Part shown: in pieces, positions 45,343-58,590 of the stretch
Numbering within the stretch: the first letter of the stretch is position 1
Layout of the letters: every line of letters starts with the position of its first letter
Source of the DNA: Chinchilla lanigera
Lineage: Eukaryota > Chordata > Mammalia > Rodentia > Chinchillidae
Assembly (NCBI RefSeq): GCF_000276665.1
Contig: NW_004955473.1
Coordinates: 4,294,449 to 4,358,448, forward strand
Length of the DNA: 64,000 nucleotides
Reading direction: 5' to 3'
Made by a program: the position numbers and the translations under genes
The notes under the pieces: model-generated
Told to the model about the DNA's origin: nothing
What the model saw: the letters and a program-made list of their open reading frames with translations, nothing else
Databases searched by the model: none

Positions 45343-48300
45343 AAAGAGGATCAGATTCAGAAGGCTACATTATCATATTTCTTAAATAAAACTAACCAGG
45401 ATTTTCCCCTGCAAACAATCTTAGGCCTTTGTGTACAATATGCATATTTAAATGCAATGATTGGAACACTGATTCCTTCTGGATAGTACTGTAGTTGGTA
45501 CTACTGTGACAGAGGCTTTCTGGAAACCCTGAAGAGCTGTCCTGTTGAGGTTCCCTTAGCTACCTCAGAAAAGATGCATGTGTCTTGGTTCATTGATACC
45601 TATTTGGCTTTTTGTTTGTGAATAACAATCTTCTGCCCCATACTTCATACCACCAGCTGCAATGGGAAGGGAAGTGCAGATGGGTGGCATGTCTTGTACC
45701 ATCCCCAATCCACTCACCTTCCATTCTCACTAGGGATCTGTGTTACTTATTAAGTGACTTCCCGGTGTGAATTTCTTACAGAGTTTGAACTTATCTGTGG
45801 GTGGTAAATAAGGGATTCTGTAGGTATCAGACTTCAAATTTGTCTTAATGTTTTGCCTCATTCATTAAATCACTTCCCAAAGAGTACCTGCTGTGTACCA
45901 AGTGTAGCCCCTTACACTTAATTCCTAGAAGTTCCTCTATCTTTTCTTTCCCACGTGGTTTTTCTAGTTCAGTGGTGGCCTGAGATGCATCAACCTCAGT
46001 TCTCTCCTCTGATGAGCTTAAGTGGAATTTAATAATCCCTACTAAATTGTCTTGTGATTCTGTCATATGAATAAAGGCTATAGATTTCAGGTTAGATTGT
46101 AAACATCGAATTAATTTTTACTGCAAAGGTCAGACTGCTCTCCTGGTATTCTGTTGTGCTTGAAGGTTAGTCATTGCATGCTTGACCAAAACCTTCATAT
46201 CTAAGCTATATTTAAAACAGATTGCAAGATATAACCATATTGGAAACTAGACATTTGGAGATAAAAGGCTGTATACTGTGACCCTCTGGAAACAGCAAGC
46301 AGCTGCAGTGATTCCATATTGTGGATACAATACATCATCTCCAGGAGATGATGGGCATTAAACTCAGTACCTCTTGCTCTCAAATCAAATGTCTGCTCAT
46401 CTTTTCCACATAGCTGCTCATGTCAAAATAAAGAAATATTTCTTCCCAGTGTCTTCTAAGCTTGCTTGTCTGAGAAGTGCTGCCCCTGGGGAAGCAAGAT
46501 GTATCGGTAGAGTTTGGCTCAAAAAAGACATAATCAGATTCAGATAATGACAGATACCTCCGTCCTGGTTACCTTTAACCTTCCTCTGTCTTCCTAATTT
46601 ACCACAGGCTGTCTCTTCCCAGCTCACCTTCTTTGGCCAACACTGTCATGAATTCATGCATTCCTGATGTATAAGTCTAATATAGTCATTGGTTTAAATT
46701 CTACAAGTAACATTCATGTAATAACTTGCCATTTATACTCCAGGAAAAATCGAAAGATAGACTCTGTGCCTGTAAAATAGTATTTAGGCTATTGTCAGAA
46801 CTACAGTGCCTTCAAGCTCTAAGAGCTATGGTCACAAATAGACTTCTTACATGACAACTTCTTTTGGCATAATTGTGGTCTATTTCAAATGCCCTGAAAA
46901 GAGATAGCAATGGTCACTTTTCTGTTTCAGAGAATAGCTTCTATACAGAGAAAGCAGCCAGCTTTCAATTCTGAATTTTATTCTTCCCAATGAGTAATTT
47001 ACAAGTAGATCTCAGGAAGCTCTGTTTTCTGTTGCTTGATGCAATGTTCAGCTTTACCCTGTGAAAATTACACTGCTGACCCATTGTGTAGAGAAAACTA
47101 CGTGTTCAGCGGTTGAGATCTCCACACCCCCTTATTCTACAGCCAGCAGTGTTTCTATACAAAGCAAAGTGATGTGTGTAGTCTGAGGCTGTGAAGCAGA
47201 AGGGAATGGGAGCTCCAAATGCCTCAATAAGACATCATCTGGGATACTGATTAATGCCACCAAAGGCAGTGAAATGAATCCAAAATGCTTTTGTTAGGAA
47301 AATTTAATCCTACCCTGTGAGTAGGATAACACTCTATCTGGGTAAATGCATAAGTCCAACACCTTAATTTCTAAAACCAAATGGTAACTTGGCCACTTTG
47401 TATGTCTAATAACTAAAACATTTGGTTTTGACTTCAGCTCACAGACCAGACTATTTGCCTTCCATGTGCTTACCAGAGCTGCTTTCTAGCTCTTGGATAT
47501 ATTTGCCAACCAGGTAGACTTACCTAAGATGTGCTGTCCGCAAGGAAAAGACCTTGTCATTGTAGTTTGTTTCAAAAATGATACGATTATAGTCAGATGG
47601 TGGGTGACACTGCTATACTGGTTCCTTTAAACCCATATGTCCCTCTAATTTCGTGGTATGTTCTTTCCTGTTCATTTCTTTTGGCCACTCCATTGTGACT
47701 CCATTTATTGCTGATGGAAATGTCTTATATGTTAGTCAATTTAAGTTCTAGTTATATTCATGTGGAAATTTTCCCGCATCCTATCTTTTATGTTTTCTCA
47801 TTCTTTTCCTCTAACTAGTAGGACAACCAGGCTTATCAGTTGATACTTAGAGCTTTTATGGAGTCTTGCTTGGTCTTTATTTTGTGTGGGAATTTGTCTA
47901 GTCCCACCTTAAGTAATTAAGCTCTGAGGGAAGAGCTGCAGTCCTCTGCTTCTCACGTCTCTCTCAGCCACTAACAAAAAGCACTGTAGGAGCTTAATAA
48001 GTACCACTACCTATTACTTCATTTGTAACTAAGAAATACTGTCCAAATGTGTTATACTGGCTTTTCAATTCAGTGTACTTTTTTTCTTCCCAGAAGTAAA
48101 ATTTTATTCTCAGTTTATGCTGTACTTTACAGAAGTAAAAATGTTCTCTGTGGTTTTGTGCTGTGAGTTGCAGTCAGATTTCCCAAATGCAGTGGCTTAA
48201 GGAATATATGCTTCTCACTGTTGCTTGGAAGCAGCTAAAAACTCTGATCTATTGCACTGCACAGATGCTGCCCTCCTAGAATGAATAGCCCAAAAGATTT

Positions 48301-49212
48301 TGCCTTTACCTTAACTCCTTTTATAACTCAAATTCTGTTATGCAATGGTGATGCCACCTCTGCTCATTTTCACTTAACCTCTTTGTGCCTCCTTGTTTCC
48401 TCAGAAACTCCCATCAATATAGATCTTTTTTTCCAGGAATGTTTTGAGGACACAATGCTGATAAGAAAACACACTGTATAAGAGAATATTGATGACAGTT
48501 ATTCTGTAGCCACAAAGGAAAGGGCACTCAATGGTAATTGGGGGGTATATTTACCCGCCCAACCACCTATTATTGTTAGTACTCAGATTGATTCTAATGC
48601 ATCATAATAGTACTGTTTATAATACATATCTGGGGAGAATGTTGTCAGATGTTGATTGTTAGTAATAACAAGCTGTTTGAACATATTCTAAACATGGTTG
48701 TACACATCACTTTTATTTCTCTTACTTCTTGTTTTTACAAGTCTAATTTTTACCCTTTGCCTATCCTATCTTATCCTTTTACACTGCATATAACTGTTCG
48801 TATTCTTTTTTTGAAAAGAAGCTTATATTCTCAGTGAACAGCTAGAACACAAGAGACTGATTTGGAAAAGCAATTTAAGTAACCAAGTCCAATTTAAGAA
48901 TGGTGATAGATTTTATCACTCAGTATTATTTAATGGACCTCATTCTGGCTGTATTGCATTTCTTTCTCTAATGCATTTGTACAAAAGACCTTGCCTCTCT
49001 CATTAACCCCAATGGTTGGTGTTAACTCATTCCTGGGCATTTGTTGCCATAGCTGCAGCTGTCCCTCAGCTGAAGACTCTGTGCTGGCCCCTGCAGAGGC
49101 CATGTGTGTTTGGCCTGCTTGTTCCAGGCGTCAGATGTTAAGCGGAAGGCAGGAGCCTAACAATATCAGAGGTCAAATAGCCCGTCCCGTGTGCTTAAGC
49201 CCTGTCAATTTT
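45343..49212. other. Long unique stretch without a recognised gene
   Basis: About 3.9 kb of AT-rich DNA. I see no exon with a family signature, no SINE, and only weak repeat-like text (an L2-like AGCACTGTAGGAGCTTAATAA near 47980). The stretch 48990-49200 is GC-richer and open on the plus strand for 92 codons, but it has no domain. This is the longest repeat-poor interval of the window. Confidence 0.45.
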
Positions 49213-49511
49213 TTTTTTAAAGCAGCAGATGGGCATGTGGCTGTCTCGCCTCAGGACTGGGAAACATAAGGGTTACAAAAAATTCTGTGGCGGAGTGCCA
49301 AGGAACCAAGGGCTGGGCCAAACAGACAGCAGCTTCTCATGCCCAACAAATTGGGGAAGAGGGATGTTGCAACAGACTCAAAACCTGAAAACCAGCTACA
49401 CATGGAAGATAACTTGGCAAGGTGGTCATTTCCTAAGGTTTCTAAATACTAGCAATAAAGCAATCCACCATAAGCATCACCCCAGGGATTAAACTAAAAG
49501 AAGAAAAGAAA

Positions 49512-50560
49512 ATGAGGGGACACTTGGACAAGATGCAACCCCAGACATCCAGTGTACCAAAGGTAAGGCCAAGAGGCAATGAAGTACGGCAATCCGAAAG
49601 ATACCAACCTGGCCTCTTTAAAGTGGTAACAGCAAAGCAATTGAATGAGGTGCTAGAAAAAATCAAATCAGAAATAATTTCTCAGATAACTGCAGAGATG
49701 ATGTCCACAATGAAAACCATGCTCAGTTGCACTAGAGCAGATACACACGAAAAAATAGAGAAACTTAAGAAAATTATAGAAGCCATGAATGCTCAGCATA
49801 GGAAAGAAATGGAATCCATAGGGCAGATTCAAACAAATATCCAGGAAAATAAAAATTCCACTGAAAATATCCACAGATTAAGCCAGTATGAAGACAGGAT
49901 CTCAGATATAGTACACAGGCTTGCAGTTAGCAACCATGAGAAAAAGAATTTCTTGAAAATAAAAAGGGACCATTAGAAATCAATGCAGCAGCTGCTAGAT
50001 GAAACGAAGAACAACATAAGATTGATTGGAGTCAATGAAAAAGCAAGGCAGAGAGCAAATGATATAAAAAAAACTGTTCACAGACATCATTGCAAAAAAC
50101 TTCCCTGGGAGAGAAAAATAATTTGACATACAGGTAAGTGAGGCACATACAACTCCAGCTAGCCACAATGAAAAAAAATCCAAAGCCAGCCATGTCATAG
50201 TCAAGATTCCAGAAATTCAACACAACAATAGAATATTAAAAGCTGTTAGGGAAAAGAAATAAATCACATATAAAGGAAAGCCCATTAGAATCACAGGTGA
50301 TTCTCAGCACAGACCTTCAAGTCAAGGAGAGCTTGTTCTAAAGGAAAACATACTTCAACCTAGATTGATATACCCCACAAAACTGTCTTTCAAAAGTGAT
50401 GGAGAAAGAGGATACTTGCATGACAAAGAACATCTGAGAAAATTTATGACCACCTAACTAGCCCTCTAAAATGTTTTGAAGGACATTCTAGAAAGAGATA
50501 ACAAGGACTACAATTCCATGTACCCCAACAGAGGGAATCCACCAGGCAAGGCAAACAGTT
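49512..50560 (+). pseudogene. L1 ORF1 pseudogene
   Basis: The first 154 codons are open (49512-49976). They start MRGHLDKMQPQTSS and include a Lys/Glu-rich, heptad-like stretch (about residues 45-125) of the ORF1p coiled coil, which drives trimerisation of the RNA chaperone. After the stop at 49974-49976, the RRM and C-terminal parts can be followed only in broken frames to about 50560 (for example around 50200-50280 and 50380-50500). The start is chosen because antisense copy A has the same N-terminus (MRRYLNKMQPQTSS). Non-functional. Confidence 0.8.
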
Positions 50561-50608
50561 AAACACAGGGAGAGAAAAAAGTGGCAGAGGTAACAACAGG
50601 AAAATCAC

Positions 50609-53600
50609 ATGACAAGGATAAGTCAATACATATCAATTATAACCATCAAAGTTAATGGTCAAAATTCAACAATCAAAAGAAACAGACTGGCAGAATGGAT
50701 CAAGAAGCAAGATCCAACATTATGCTGCATACAAGAAACATATTTAATTCAAAAACAAATCCATAGACTGAAAGTAAAAGGATGGAAAACAATATGCCAT
50801 GTGACAGAAACCCAGAGAAAAAGCAAGGGTAGCTGTTGTATTTGCAGCAAATGTGAATTTCAAGCCAAGACCGATTAAGAGAGACAACAACTACATCCTT
50901 GTAAAGGAAACAATCCAGGAGGAAGAGATAACAATCATAAATACATATACAACAAATACCAGTGCACTCAACTATATAAAATAAATATTAACAGGCTTGA
51001 AACCTCAAATAAGTACTAATACAAGCATACTGGGGGATCTCAATACTCCACTGTCACAAAAACAAAGATCAACTGCACAAAAAGTGAACAATAAAATATT
51101 AGGATGAACCAAACTTTTCAACAAATGGACTCAGTAGATGTCTACAGAGTGTTCCACCACACGACATCAGAATACACATTCTTCTCAGGTGTATACAGAA
51201 TGTTATCCAAAATAGACCATGTACTAGGTTATAAAACATGCTTAAATAAATGCAAAGGAATTGAAATAATCCCATGCATTTTATCAGACCATGGCGCAAT
51301 GAAATTGGAAGTCAACAACAAAAGAAACCACAAGAACTTCATAAACACATGGAAATTAATTAGCAATCTCCTGAATAATAAGTCATAGATGAAATTAAAG
51401 AAGAATGAGACATTTTCTACAATTAAATGATAACAGTACAACATACCAGAACTTATAGGACACAATAAAAGCGGTCCTAAGAGGGAAATTTATAGCAGTG
51501 AATACACATTTCAGGCAAACAGAGTAAGTGCAAATAAACAACTTAATTGTGAACCTCAAACTTCTAGAAAAAGGAGAGTAGGCTAAGCCATTAGCTCATA
51601 TGAAGGAGGAAATTATAGAGATCACAGCAGAAATTAATACATTGGAGATTTAAAAATACAAAGAGTCAATGAATGAAAGAGTTGACTCTTCGAAAGATTA
51701 AATAAAATTACCAAACCCTTATCCAACCTCATGAAAAATAGGAAAGAAAAGACTGAATTCCATGCAGTTAGGAATGAAAAGGGTAAAATCACAACACACC
51801 CTACAGTAATCTAGAAGATCATTTATACCTACTTTGAAAACTTGTATTCTAATAAGATGTAAAGTGCAGAAGAAATGGACAGATTCCTAAATTCATATGA
51901 ATTACCAAAGCTGAATCAAGAAGATGTAAAAATCCTAAGTAAACCAATATCAATCAATGAAATTGAAGATGTAATTTAAAACTTACCAACAAAGAAAAAG
52001 CCAGGCCCTGACAGATTCAGTACTGAATTCTACAAAACATTTAGAGAATGCCTAATACCACTACTTTTTAAACTCTTCAATGAAATTGAAAGGGAGGCAA
52101 TACTCCCAAATTCATTCATGGAAGCCAGCATTGCCCTCATACCAAAACCAGAGAAGAACCCAACCTAGAAAGAAAACTACAGGCCAATCTCATTAATGAA
52201 CATAGATGAAGAAATCCTCAATAAGATATTGGCAAACAGAATGCAGCAAATAATCAAGAAGATTATACACCACGACCAAGTGGGATTCATCCCAGGGATG
52301 CAGGAATGGTTTGACATACATAAATCAATAAATGTAGCATACCATATTAATAGAGCCAAGTATAGAAATCACATGATCATCTCAGTAGATGCAGAAAAAT
52401 ATTTTGACCAAGTCCAACACCTATGATAAAAACCTACAGAAAACTGGAATAGATGATCTTTATCTCAATCTGATGAAAGCCATCTATGACAAACCAACAG
52501 CCAGCATCATACTAAATGGACAAAACCTGAAAGCTTTCTCTCTAAAATGAGGAACAAGACAATGATGTTCACTGTCTCCACTCGTATTCAACATAGTCCT
52601 GTAAACTTTAGCCAGAGCATTTAGAAAAGAGAAAGAAATAAAAGGAATAAAGATAGGAAAGGAAGAAGTTAAATTATCATTATTTGCAGATGACATGATA
52701 CTCTACACAGAGGAGCCCCAAACTCCACTTAAAAACTGCTAGATTTAATACACAAATTCCATAGCATAGTGGGATACTATGTCAGCACTCAAAAAATCAA
52801 TACCCTTCCTCTACATGAAGAACAAACTCATTGACAGAGAAATTAAGGAAACAGCACCTTCCACAACAGTGTCCAAAAAAGTGAAATACATAGGAATCAA
52901 TCTAATGAAGGATATAAAAGATCTCTACGTTCAAAACTACGGTACTCTGAAAAAGGAGATTTAAGCAGATATCAGAAAATGGAAAGATACCCCTTGCTGT
53001 TTGGTAAGAAGAACCAGTATAGTGAAAATGACCATACTTCCCAAACTGTTATACAGATTTAATGTAATTCTTATCAAAATTCCTACAGCAGGGCTGGGGA
53101 TTTAGCTCAGCGGCAAAGTGCCTGCCTGGCAAGCGCAAGGTCATGAGTTCAGTTTCCGGTACCGGAGAGAAACACACACACACAAAAACTTCCTACAGCA
53201 TATCTCACAGAATTAGAGAAAACAATCCTAAAATTCACTTAGAAGTAGAAGAGACATAGACCAGCAAAAGTAAATCTGGGCGGCAAAGGCAAGGCAGAGG
53301 GCATCACAATCCCTAACTTGAAATTATACTATAAAGCTACTGTGATTAAATACAGCATAGTACTGGCAAAAAAAAAAAACAAAAAAAAACAAAACAAAAA
53401 AAAAAAAAACATCTGAGGATCAGTGGAACAGATTAGAAGACTGAGAAACAACTCCAGACATGCTCAGTCACCTTATCTTTGTCAAAGGTGCCAGACACAT
53501 TCACTGAAAGAAAGATAGCCTCTTTAACAAATGGTGCTGGAAAAACTGGCTCTGCACATGCCAAAGATTAAAATTAGACCCCTTTCACTATGCACTAAAG

Positions 53601-54540
53601 TAAATTTGAAAAGGATTAAAAATCCAAGTGTTAAAATGGAAACATTAAATCTGCTGGATGATAGAATAGGTAAAACTCTTGAAGACATTGGTGTAGGCAG
53701 AGACTTTATGAATAAAACCCCAATCACATAGGAACTATCACCAAGAATCAAAAACTGGGATCTCATCATATTAAAAAACTTTTGCCAAGCAAGATAAAAC
53801 AGCAACTGAAGAGACAACCCACAACGTGGGAAAAAATGTTTGCCAGCTGTTCTTCAGACAAAGGATTACTATTGAGAACATATGAAGAACTCAAAAAACT
53901 CAGACTTCCCAAATTTAAAGACCCAATCCCAAAATGGACATCTGAGATGAATACACACTTCTCAAAAGAAGAAAGACAAACAGCAAATAAATACATGAAA
54001 AAATGTTCAACATCACTGGTCATTTGAGAGATGCAAATTAAAACAACACTGAGATTATATCTCATCTCAGAAAGAATGGCTATTGTCAAGAAAACCATTA
54101 AGAAATGCTGGAGGGCCTGTGGGGAAAATGGAGCCTTTCTCCACTGTTGGTGGGAATGTAGATCGGTAGAACCATTGTGAAAATCAGTGTTGAGATTCCT
54201 CAAGAAACTAGGATTGGAGGTTCTATTTGACCTAGCTATTCCACTTCTGGGTATCTTCCCAGAAGAATTTAAAAATATACCACAGTGATAAATATGCACC
54301 TATGTTTGTGCAACACTATTTGTATTAGCTAGATCTTGGAAACAACACAAATGCCCATTAACCACGGAATGGATAAAAAAAATGTGGTCTTTTTGTACAA
54401 TGGAGTACTACTCAGCCTTAAGGAAGGATAAACTTGAAACTTTCATAGGTAAATGGATGCAACTAGAGAAAATACTCATAAGTGAAATACATAAGACACC
54501 CATGTGTAAACATTATATTGTCTCCCTAGTGTGAGAAGCT
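50609..54540 (+). pseudogene. L1 ORF2 pseudogene (endonuclease and reverse transcriptase)
   Basis: The frame starts MTRISQYISIITIKVNGQNS. The endonuclease part (50609-51390) shows RLAEWIKKQDPTLCCIQET, with the Glu of the AP-endonuclease active site; later pieces read in other frames. The reverse transcriptase part is at about 51900-52950. It keeps [23 protein letters not shown] and, at 52678-52707, a [14 protein letters not shown] box with the two catalytic Asp. An ID sits at 53091-53189. The C-terminal part is open for 81 codons at 53782-54027 ([19 protein letters not shown]). Many stops and shifts disable it. Confidence 0.85.
53091..53189 (+). mobile_element. Young ID SINE in L1 ORF2
   Basis: ID body GGGCTGGGGATTTAGCTCAG to TTTCCGGTACCGGAG with an (AC)n-containing tail. 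An 11-bp duplication TTCCTACAGCA is identical at 53080-53090 and 53190-53200. Confidence 0.95.
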
Positions 54541-54647
54541 GAAAGAGTAAATAAGATCCAAAATGTACAATAGATATTGTAAAATGGGAAGAAACTTCAA
54601 AATGAAAGAGAAGCTGGGATGAAGGAATGGAGAAAAGAAGGGAAAAG

Positions 54648-54700
54648 ATAGATAGATAGATATATAGATATATATATATCGATACATATAATATATATCA
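54648..54700. repeat. GATA/TA simple repeat
   Basis: AGATAGATAGATAGATATATAG-like run followed by TA repeats, within the L1 3' UTR. Confidence 0.9.
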
Positions 54701-54991
54701 TAGTTAAGACAATTATACTACTCATTTCTCTTAGTTCATTGAAAAGAAAGATTGTGCTAATATTGTTTGGACAATTAAATGTCAATATCTTGTACTCTGA
54801 GTAACTCATTTAAAGATAATAATACGCAGTGTATTAACCACTCTTACCCTCCTGGTATCTTATTTTGAAATTTTGTGGGTTTTTTTCTCTTTAAAATAAA
54901 AAACATAAAAAATCCAAGACACCCCAGTAAAAAGCTACTGGAAAAAAAGATTAGGAAACATGTGAGAAGATGACCAGCACTCTTCCACTGT

Positions 54992-55022
54992 CTGGGCCTT
55001 AATTTGTCCACTTAGAGATTTA
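54992..55022 (+). repeat. Inverted repeat, left arm (31 bp)
   Basis: CTGGGCCTTAATTTG ... CTTAGAGATTTA is the exact reverse complement of 55942-55972. The flanks do not match. Confidence 0.95.
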
Positions 55023-55941
55023 AAGATCCCCTCTGGGCACACAAGCAGGTAGACCAACTCCATATTCAAAATGGTGATCAACATTTCCCCTCTATTGTTT
55101 GAATCTCTTCCTTCAGTACCTAGGGCAGCTGCAAATCATTTGCACCTTGAGTCTTTTCACAGAAACAATTGCTAGCAGTTTTATGGTGCATCTCTTTTGT
55201 GTGTTTTTGCCCATTTACAGATTTGATTATATTGTTTACAGAATGGAAATGTGTCTTGTACTGCTTACTCTCATTTTCACAGATCTTTAAAGAGAGACTC
55301 TTTAAAAAAAAGTAGAATGGCATTCATATCATTATGTTAATATCACACAGTAAAAGTTGGGCCCTTTGGAAAGTTCCTAAGGCACACATTGATCAGGTGA
55401 TAAGCATATCTTGCATTAATTTCTATTTGAGTTAACAGCCGGCACCATCCTATGAGAAATTATGAAGAGAAAATGCTGTATCCCTGTAACATGTGACTAC
55501 TTTGTGCCCTGGAGTCCAGCATTAACGTAGACCAAAGGCAACACAGCTCCCACACATGCATATCAGGCAGGTACAGTGGGATTTGAGGAAGATATCTGAA
55601 AGTAGAAAGTTTCCTTGTAGACAAGGAATACAGTGTTGAAAAAGAAATTTTAATTTTGTCTGTGCTGTCGGCTTTGCCAGGAAACTAGCAAAGATAAGTT
55701 TATAGATTAGCTCCACAGTAGAAAATTCATAACCATTTAGCCCTTTACCTTTACTTCAATAGAACTGATACGTGATCAGCAGCAGCAGCAGAACAGCAGT
55801 ATCATTACCAACTAAAGTTACACCACCAACAAATAACATAGTCTTCTGACTAAGCTTCTGCAGTACCTATGAGAGACAATACTCACGGATTTGTCTCCTG
55901 CTCTCCAGCCCACTGCCAGCTCTATATCCCCACATCACCTC

Positions 55942-55972
55942 TAAATCTCTAAGTGGACAAATTAAGGCCCAG
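55942..55972 (-). repeat. Inverted repeat, right arm (31 bp)
   Basis: TAAATCTCTAAGTGG ... TTAAGGCCCAG, exact reverse complement of the left arm, about 920 bp away. Confidence 0.95.
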
Positions 55973-57935
55973 TAGGGATTCACGAAAAACAAAAAGGAAG
56001 TAGCCATGTCAAAAAAGAATCACTGTCTTCATATGGACACTCACTACTAAATGATGTATTTGTCACTCAAATTTCTTCCTAGACTACAAACTATTCCTTT
56101 AGCTGAGAAGAGGAGTTTGTTAAGAGAGGGAGAGGGGAGAAGGGTGAAGAAAAGTAGTACAGAAAGCTGTTAGCAACTAAAGAATCTTTTAGAAATTAAG
56201 ATAAAGTATTTCTGAAGAGACAGTATCAACATATGCAATAGAACTATGAAGATAACGATTAACATGAAACTCAAAAGAGTGGTTATCTTTGAGGGAAATT
56301 CAATGGATTAGGGAGGGGTGGATGGTGGACTCTAAAGGTAGTTACATTCTTTTTCTTAACTGTATGTTGTGCACACAATTTTCACTAGGTCGTTTTTACA
56401 CTTTAGATGTTCATAAATCTCTCTTTATAACTAGTCAATATTCAATTGAAGAAATTAGAAAAATAGTGTGACTCGGTGGAAAATAGGATCTGAAAAACAG
56501 AAATAGGTTTACATTTTTTAAGAAAGAAAGCCACTCTTGAAACCTGGATGCACTTTGATTTAAAAAAAAAAAAAAACAAAAAAAAAAAACATCTTAGCTG
56601 GTTTGCTCTGACAGTGTCTCCCAGTGACACACCAGTTAGTTTCTCAAAAAGTTGTCATTTGTTTGGGGGCGTGCTTTCCCAGAATATTTCTGGAGTCTTT
56701 GGATATTTCAGCTGCCTTGCTCCTTGCCTCACCTCCTTTCTGACAGTGAATTTCCAGCTTCTATAAGAGATAAGAACAGTAGCATGGTCATCTGGCAGTT
56801 GGAAGTTAAATACTTTTAATATAGCCGTGGATTTATGGGTTGTTAGCCAAGGATTTATTATCTTTATGGCTTTTCTTAGTGTTGGCAAGGATGCAATAAA
56901 TGGGTGGGCTTTTGTATTTATTTTTATCATTGGTTGGTTTCTCGCTAGCCAATTCAGACACACTCTAAGCACAGGCTGTCAGGAATTACAGTTTTTCTTC
57001 CATGTGCAAATAAGTGGATAAGCAAACACTCCCAGCCTGATTTTCTTTCCAATTCATTATTTACAGGAAATTCACCCTTTATAATCATTTTTAAATCAAA
57101 TTTGCTCTACCAGTCACGGTTAGGTTTGCTCTGGAGATCATCACCTACCTAGATGTCTTTTATTTTTTAACAGCTTTTGTCTTTTTTGTGTTAATGCTGA
57201 TTTTTAAAATACACTAATAAATTAAAGATGACATTTCTAGTGACCTGGAGAGTCACTCAGGAAGAAAATTTAAGTTACAGCAGAAATAGATGAAAGAAAG
57301 GAAAGTCAATAATTCACATGTCTTTGCTATTTGGATTATTATAGCTGCATTAAAATACTCAGAACAGCTATTGAATTAGAGGAGTCAAACTACGTCATAT
57401 ATAAGATAGCTTCCAGGAAAGGTGCACTAGTAATACTATCCCAGAATCACAAACCATCAAGCAAATTTACTTGCAGATGGACTGTTTCTAGACTAGGTTG
57501 ATACAGTAGGTGTCTGCCTCTGTTACAGAAGTCACAGCCATGGCCATAATATCCCTTTTTCCTGTTGAAAGACTAGCCATGAAGAGCAAATCTTCTTCTG
57601 CCTACCTCATTGTTTCCCAACCTTGTCATAATCAAAATGTGATACTAGGTTGTTCTGGCTTTCTGCCACCACAGATGGGAGGACCAGGAACAATAGCATA
57701 GGTACAAATGTCATCCATGTTTTTGGAAAAAACAAATGAGTCTTAGCAGCAGGTCTAATGAGTTTGTAATATGTACACTGGAGGATGAGGCTAACACTGG
57801 AAAAGTCTTTTAAGGATTTTCTTAGCAGTACCCCTTTTTTGAAAATGCTGTCAATCACGGGAGAAATATAAGATAGTCTTGCTGTTCTTTTTGGCTGTGT
57901 TCTTGGTAAAGAACTTGTTAAAGAAAAGCCAGCTT

Positions 57936-58033
57936 TTATTATTGTTGTTGTTGTGGTGGTGGTGGTTGATGATGATGATGATGTTTTTGTTGTAATATAT
58001 TCCCCAGTATTATTATTATTATTATTATTATTA
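57936..58033. repeat. Trinucleotide microsatellite tract
   Basis: Runs of TTG, GTG, GAT and ATT triplets follow one another (TTGTTGTTG, GTGGTGGTG, GATGATGAT, TTATTATTA), adjacent to a B1 tail. Confidence 0.9.
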
Positions 58034-58185
58034 TTTCATTTTGTTGAGACATGGTCTGACTATGTAATTCAGGCTGGCCTTGAACTCACTTATGTAGCCC
58101 AGGCTGGCCTTAAACTCACAGCGATACTCCTGCCTCAGCCTGCCAAAAGCTAAGATTACCGGCATGCTCCACCACAACCCTCGTC
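58034..58185 (-). mobile_element. B1 SINE
   Basis: Reverse-strand B1: TTGAGACATGGTCTGACTAT, AGGCTGGCCTTGAACTCAC, AGGCTGGCCTTAAACTCAC, CTGCCTCAGCCTGCC, ending CACCACAACCCTCG. Confidence 0.92.
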
Positions 58186-58339
58186 CCTATTATTAATGGA
58201 TGGTCCCTAAACTGGTATTTTCATATGCTTTTTACCAAAGAAATTAAGACACTCTGCTCTTTCCTCACCTCCAATGGTCCCTGTTTTCATCGGCATCATA
58301 GGGACTGTTCATGGTTGTTACTACACTATAATTACTAGT

Positions 58340-58590
58340 ATTCTGTTACCACTTACTGAGCTAAGCCCTGCAATAGACCCTTTTCACATATTTTCTCCTT
58401 TAATCCTTGCTACAGCCCTATTACCTAAGGGCTGTTACTACTTTCATTTTTCAGAAGTGGAAAATGATATACAGAGACATTAAGTCACTTCCCAAGCATC
58501 ACACAGATAATAAGTGTAGCCCAGTAGTAAAACTCATGTCTAATCAAATCTAATTCACACACCTTGATCCTTAACCACTGTTTTAGCCCC
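58340..58590 (-). mobile_element. MIR
   Basis: Antisense MIR: CACTTACTGAGCTAAGCCCT, TCACATATTTTCTCCTTTAA, TTCATTTTTCAGAAGTGGAA, CACTTCCCAAGCATCACACA, GATCCTTAACCACTGT. Confidence 0.85.

Larger units (their letters stand above)
49213..54905 (+). mobile_element. Nearly full-length L1, both ORFs broken
   Basis: This is the most complete L1 in the window. 49213-49511 is a 5' leader that aligns with the leader of antisense copy A (35375-36060). ORF1 follows at 49512, ORF2 from 50609, and a 3' UTR from about 54540 to the A-rich end at 54905. A GATA/TA repeat lies in the 3' UTR (54648-54700). Numerous stops and frameshifts show that it is no longer mobile. An ID element interrupts ORF2. The 5' boundary falls in a run of T and A bases (49206-49218), and no clear target duplication was found. 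Confidence 0.9.
54906..57935. other. Unique sequence with a 31-bp inverted repeat
   Basis: No gene is supported. The longest frame (56655-56972, minus, 105 codons) has no recognisable domain. Contains the inverted repeat arms 54992-55022 and 55942-55972, a short (CAG)n-like run at 55779-55800, and an A-rich run at 56560-56590. Confidence 0.5.

Noticed and set aside
53766..54299. 177-codon minus-strand frame
   Set aside because: It is antisense to the L1 ORF2 C-terminal region; the sense strand explains the sequence.
56655..56972. 105-codon minus-strand frame outside repeats
   Set aside because: Length is within background for this AT content; no motif or homology recognised.
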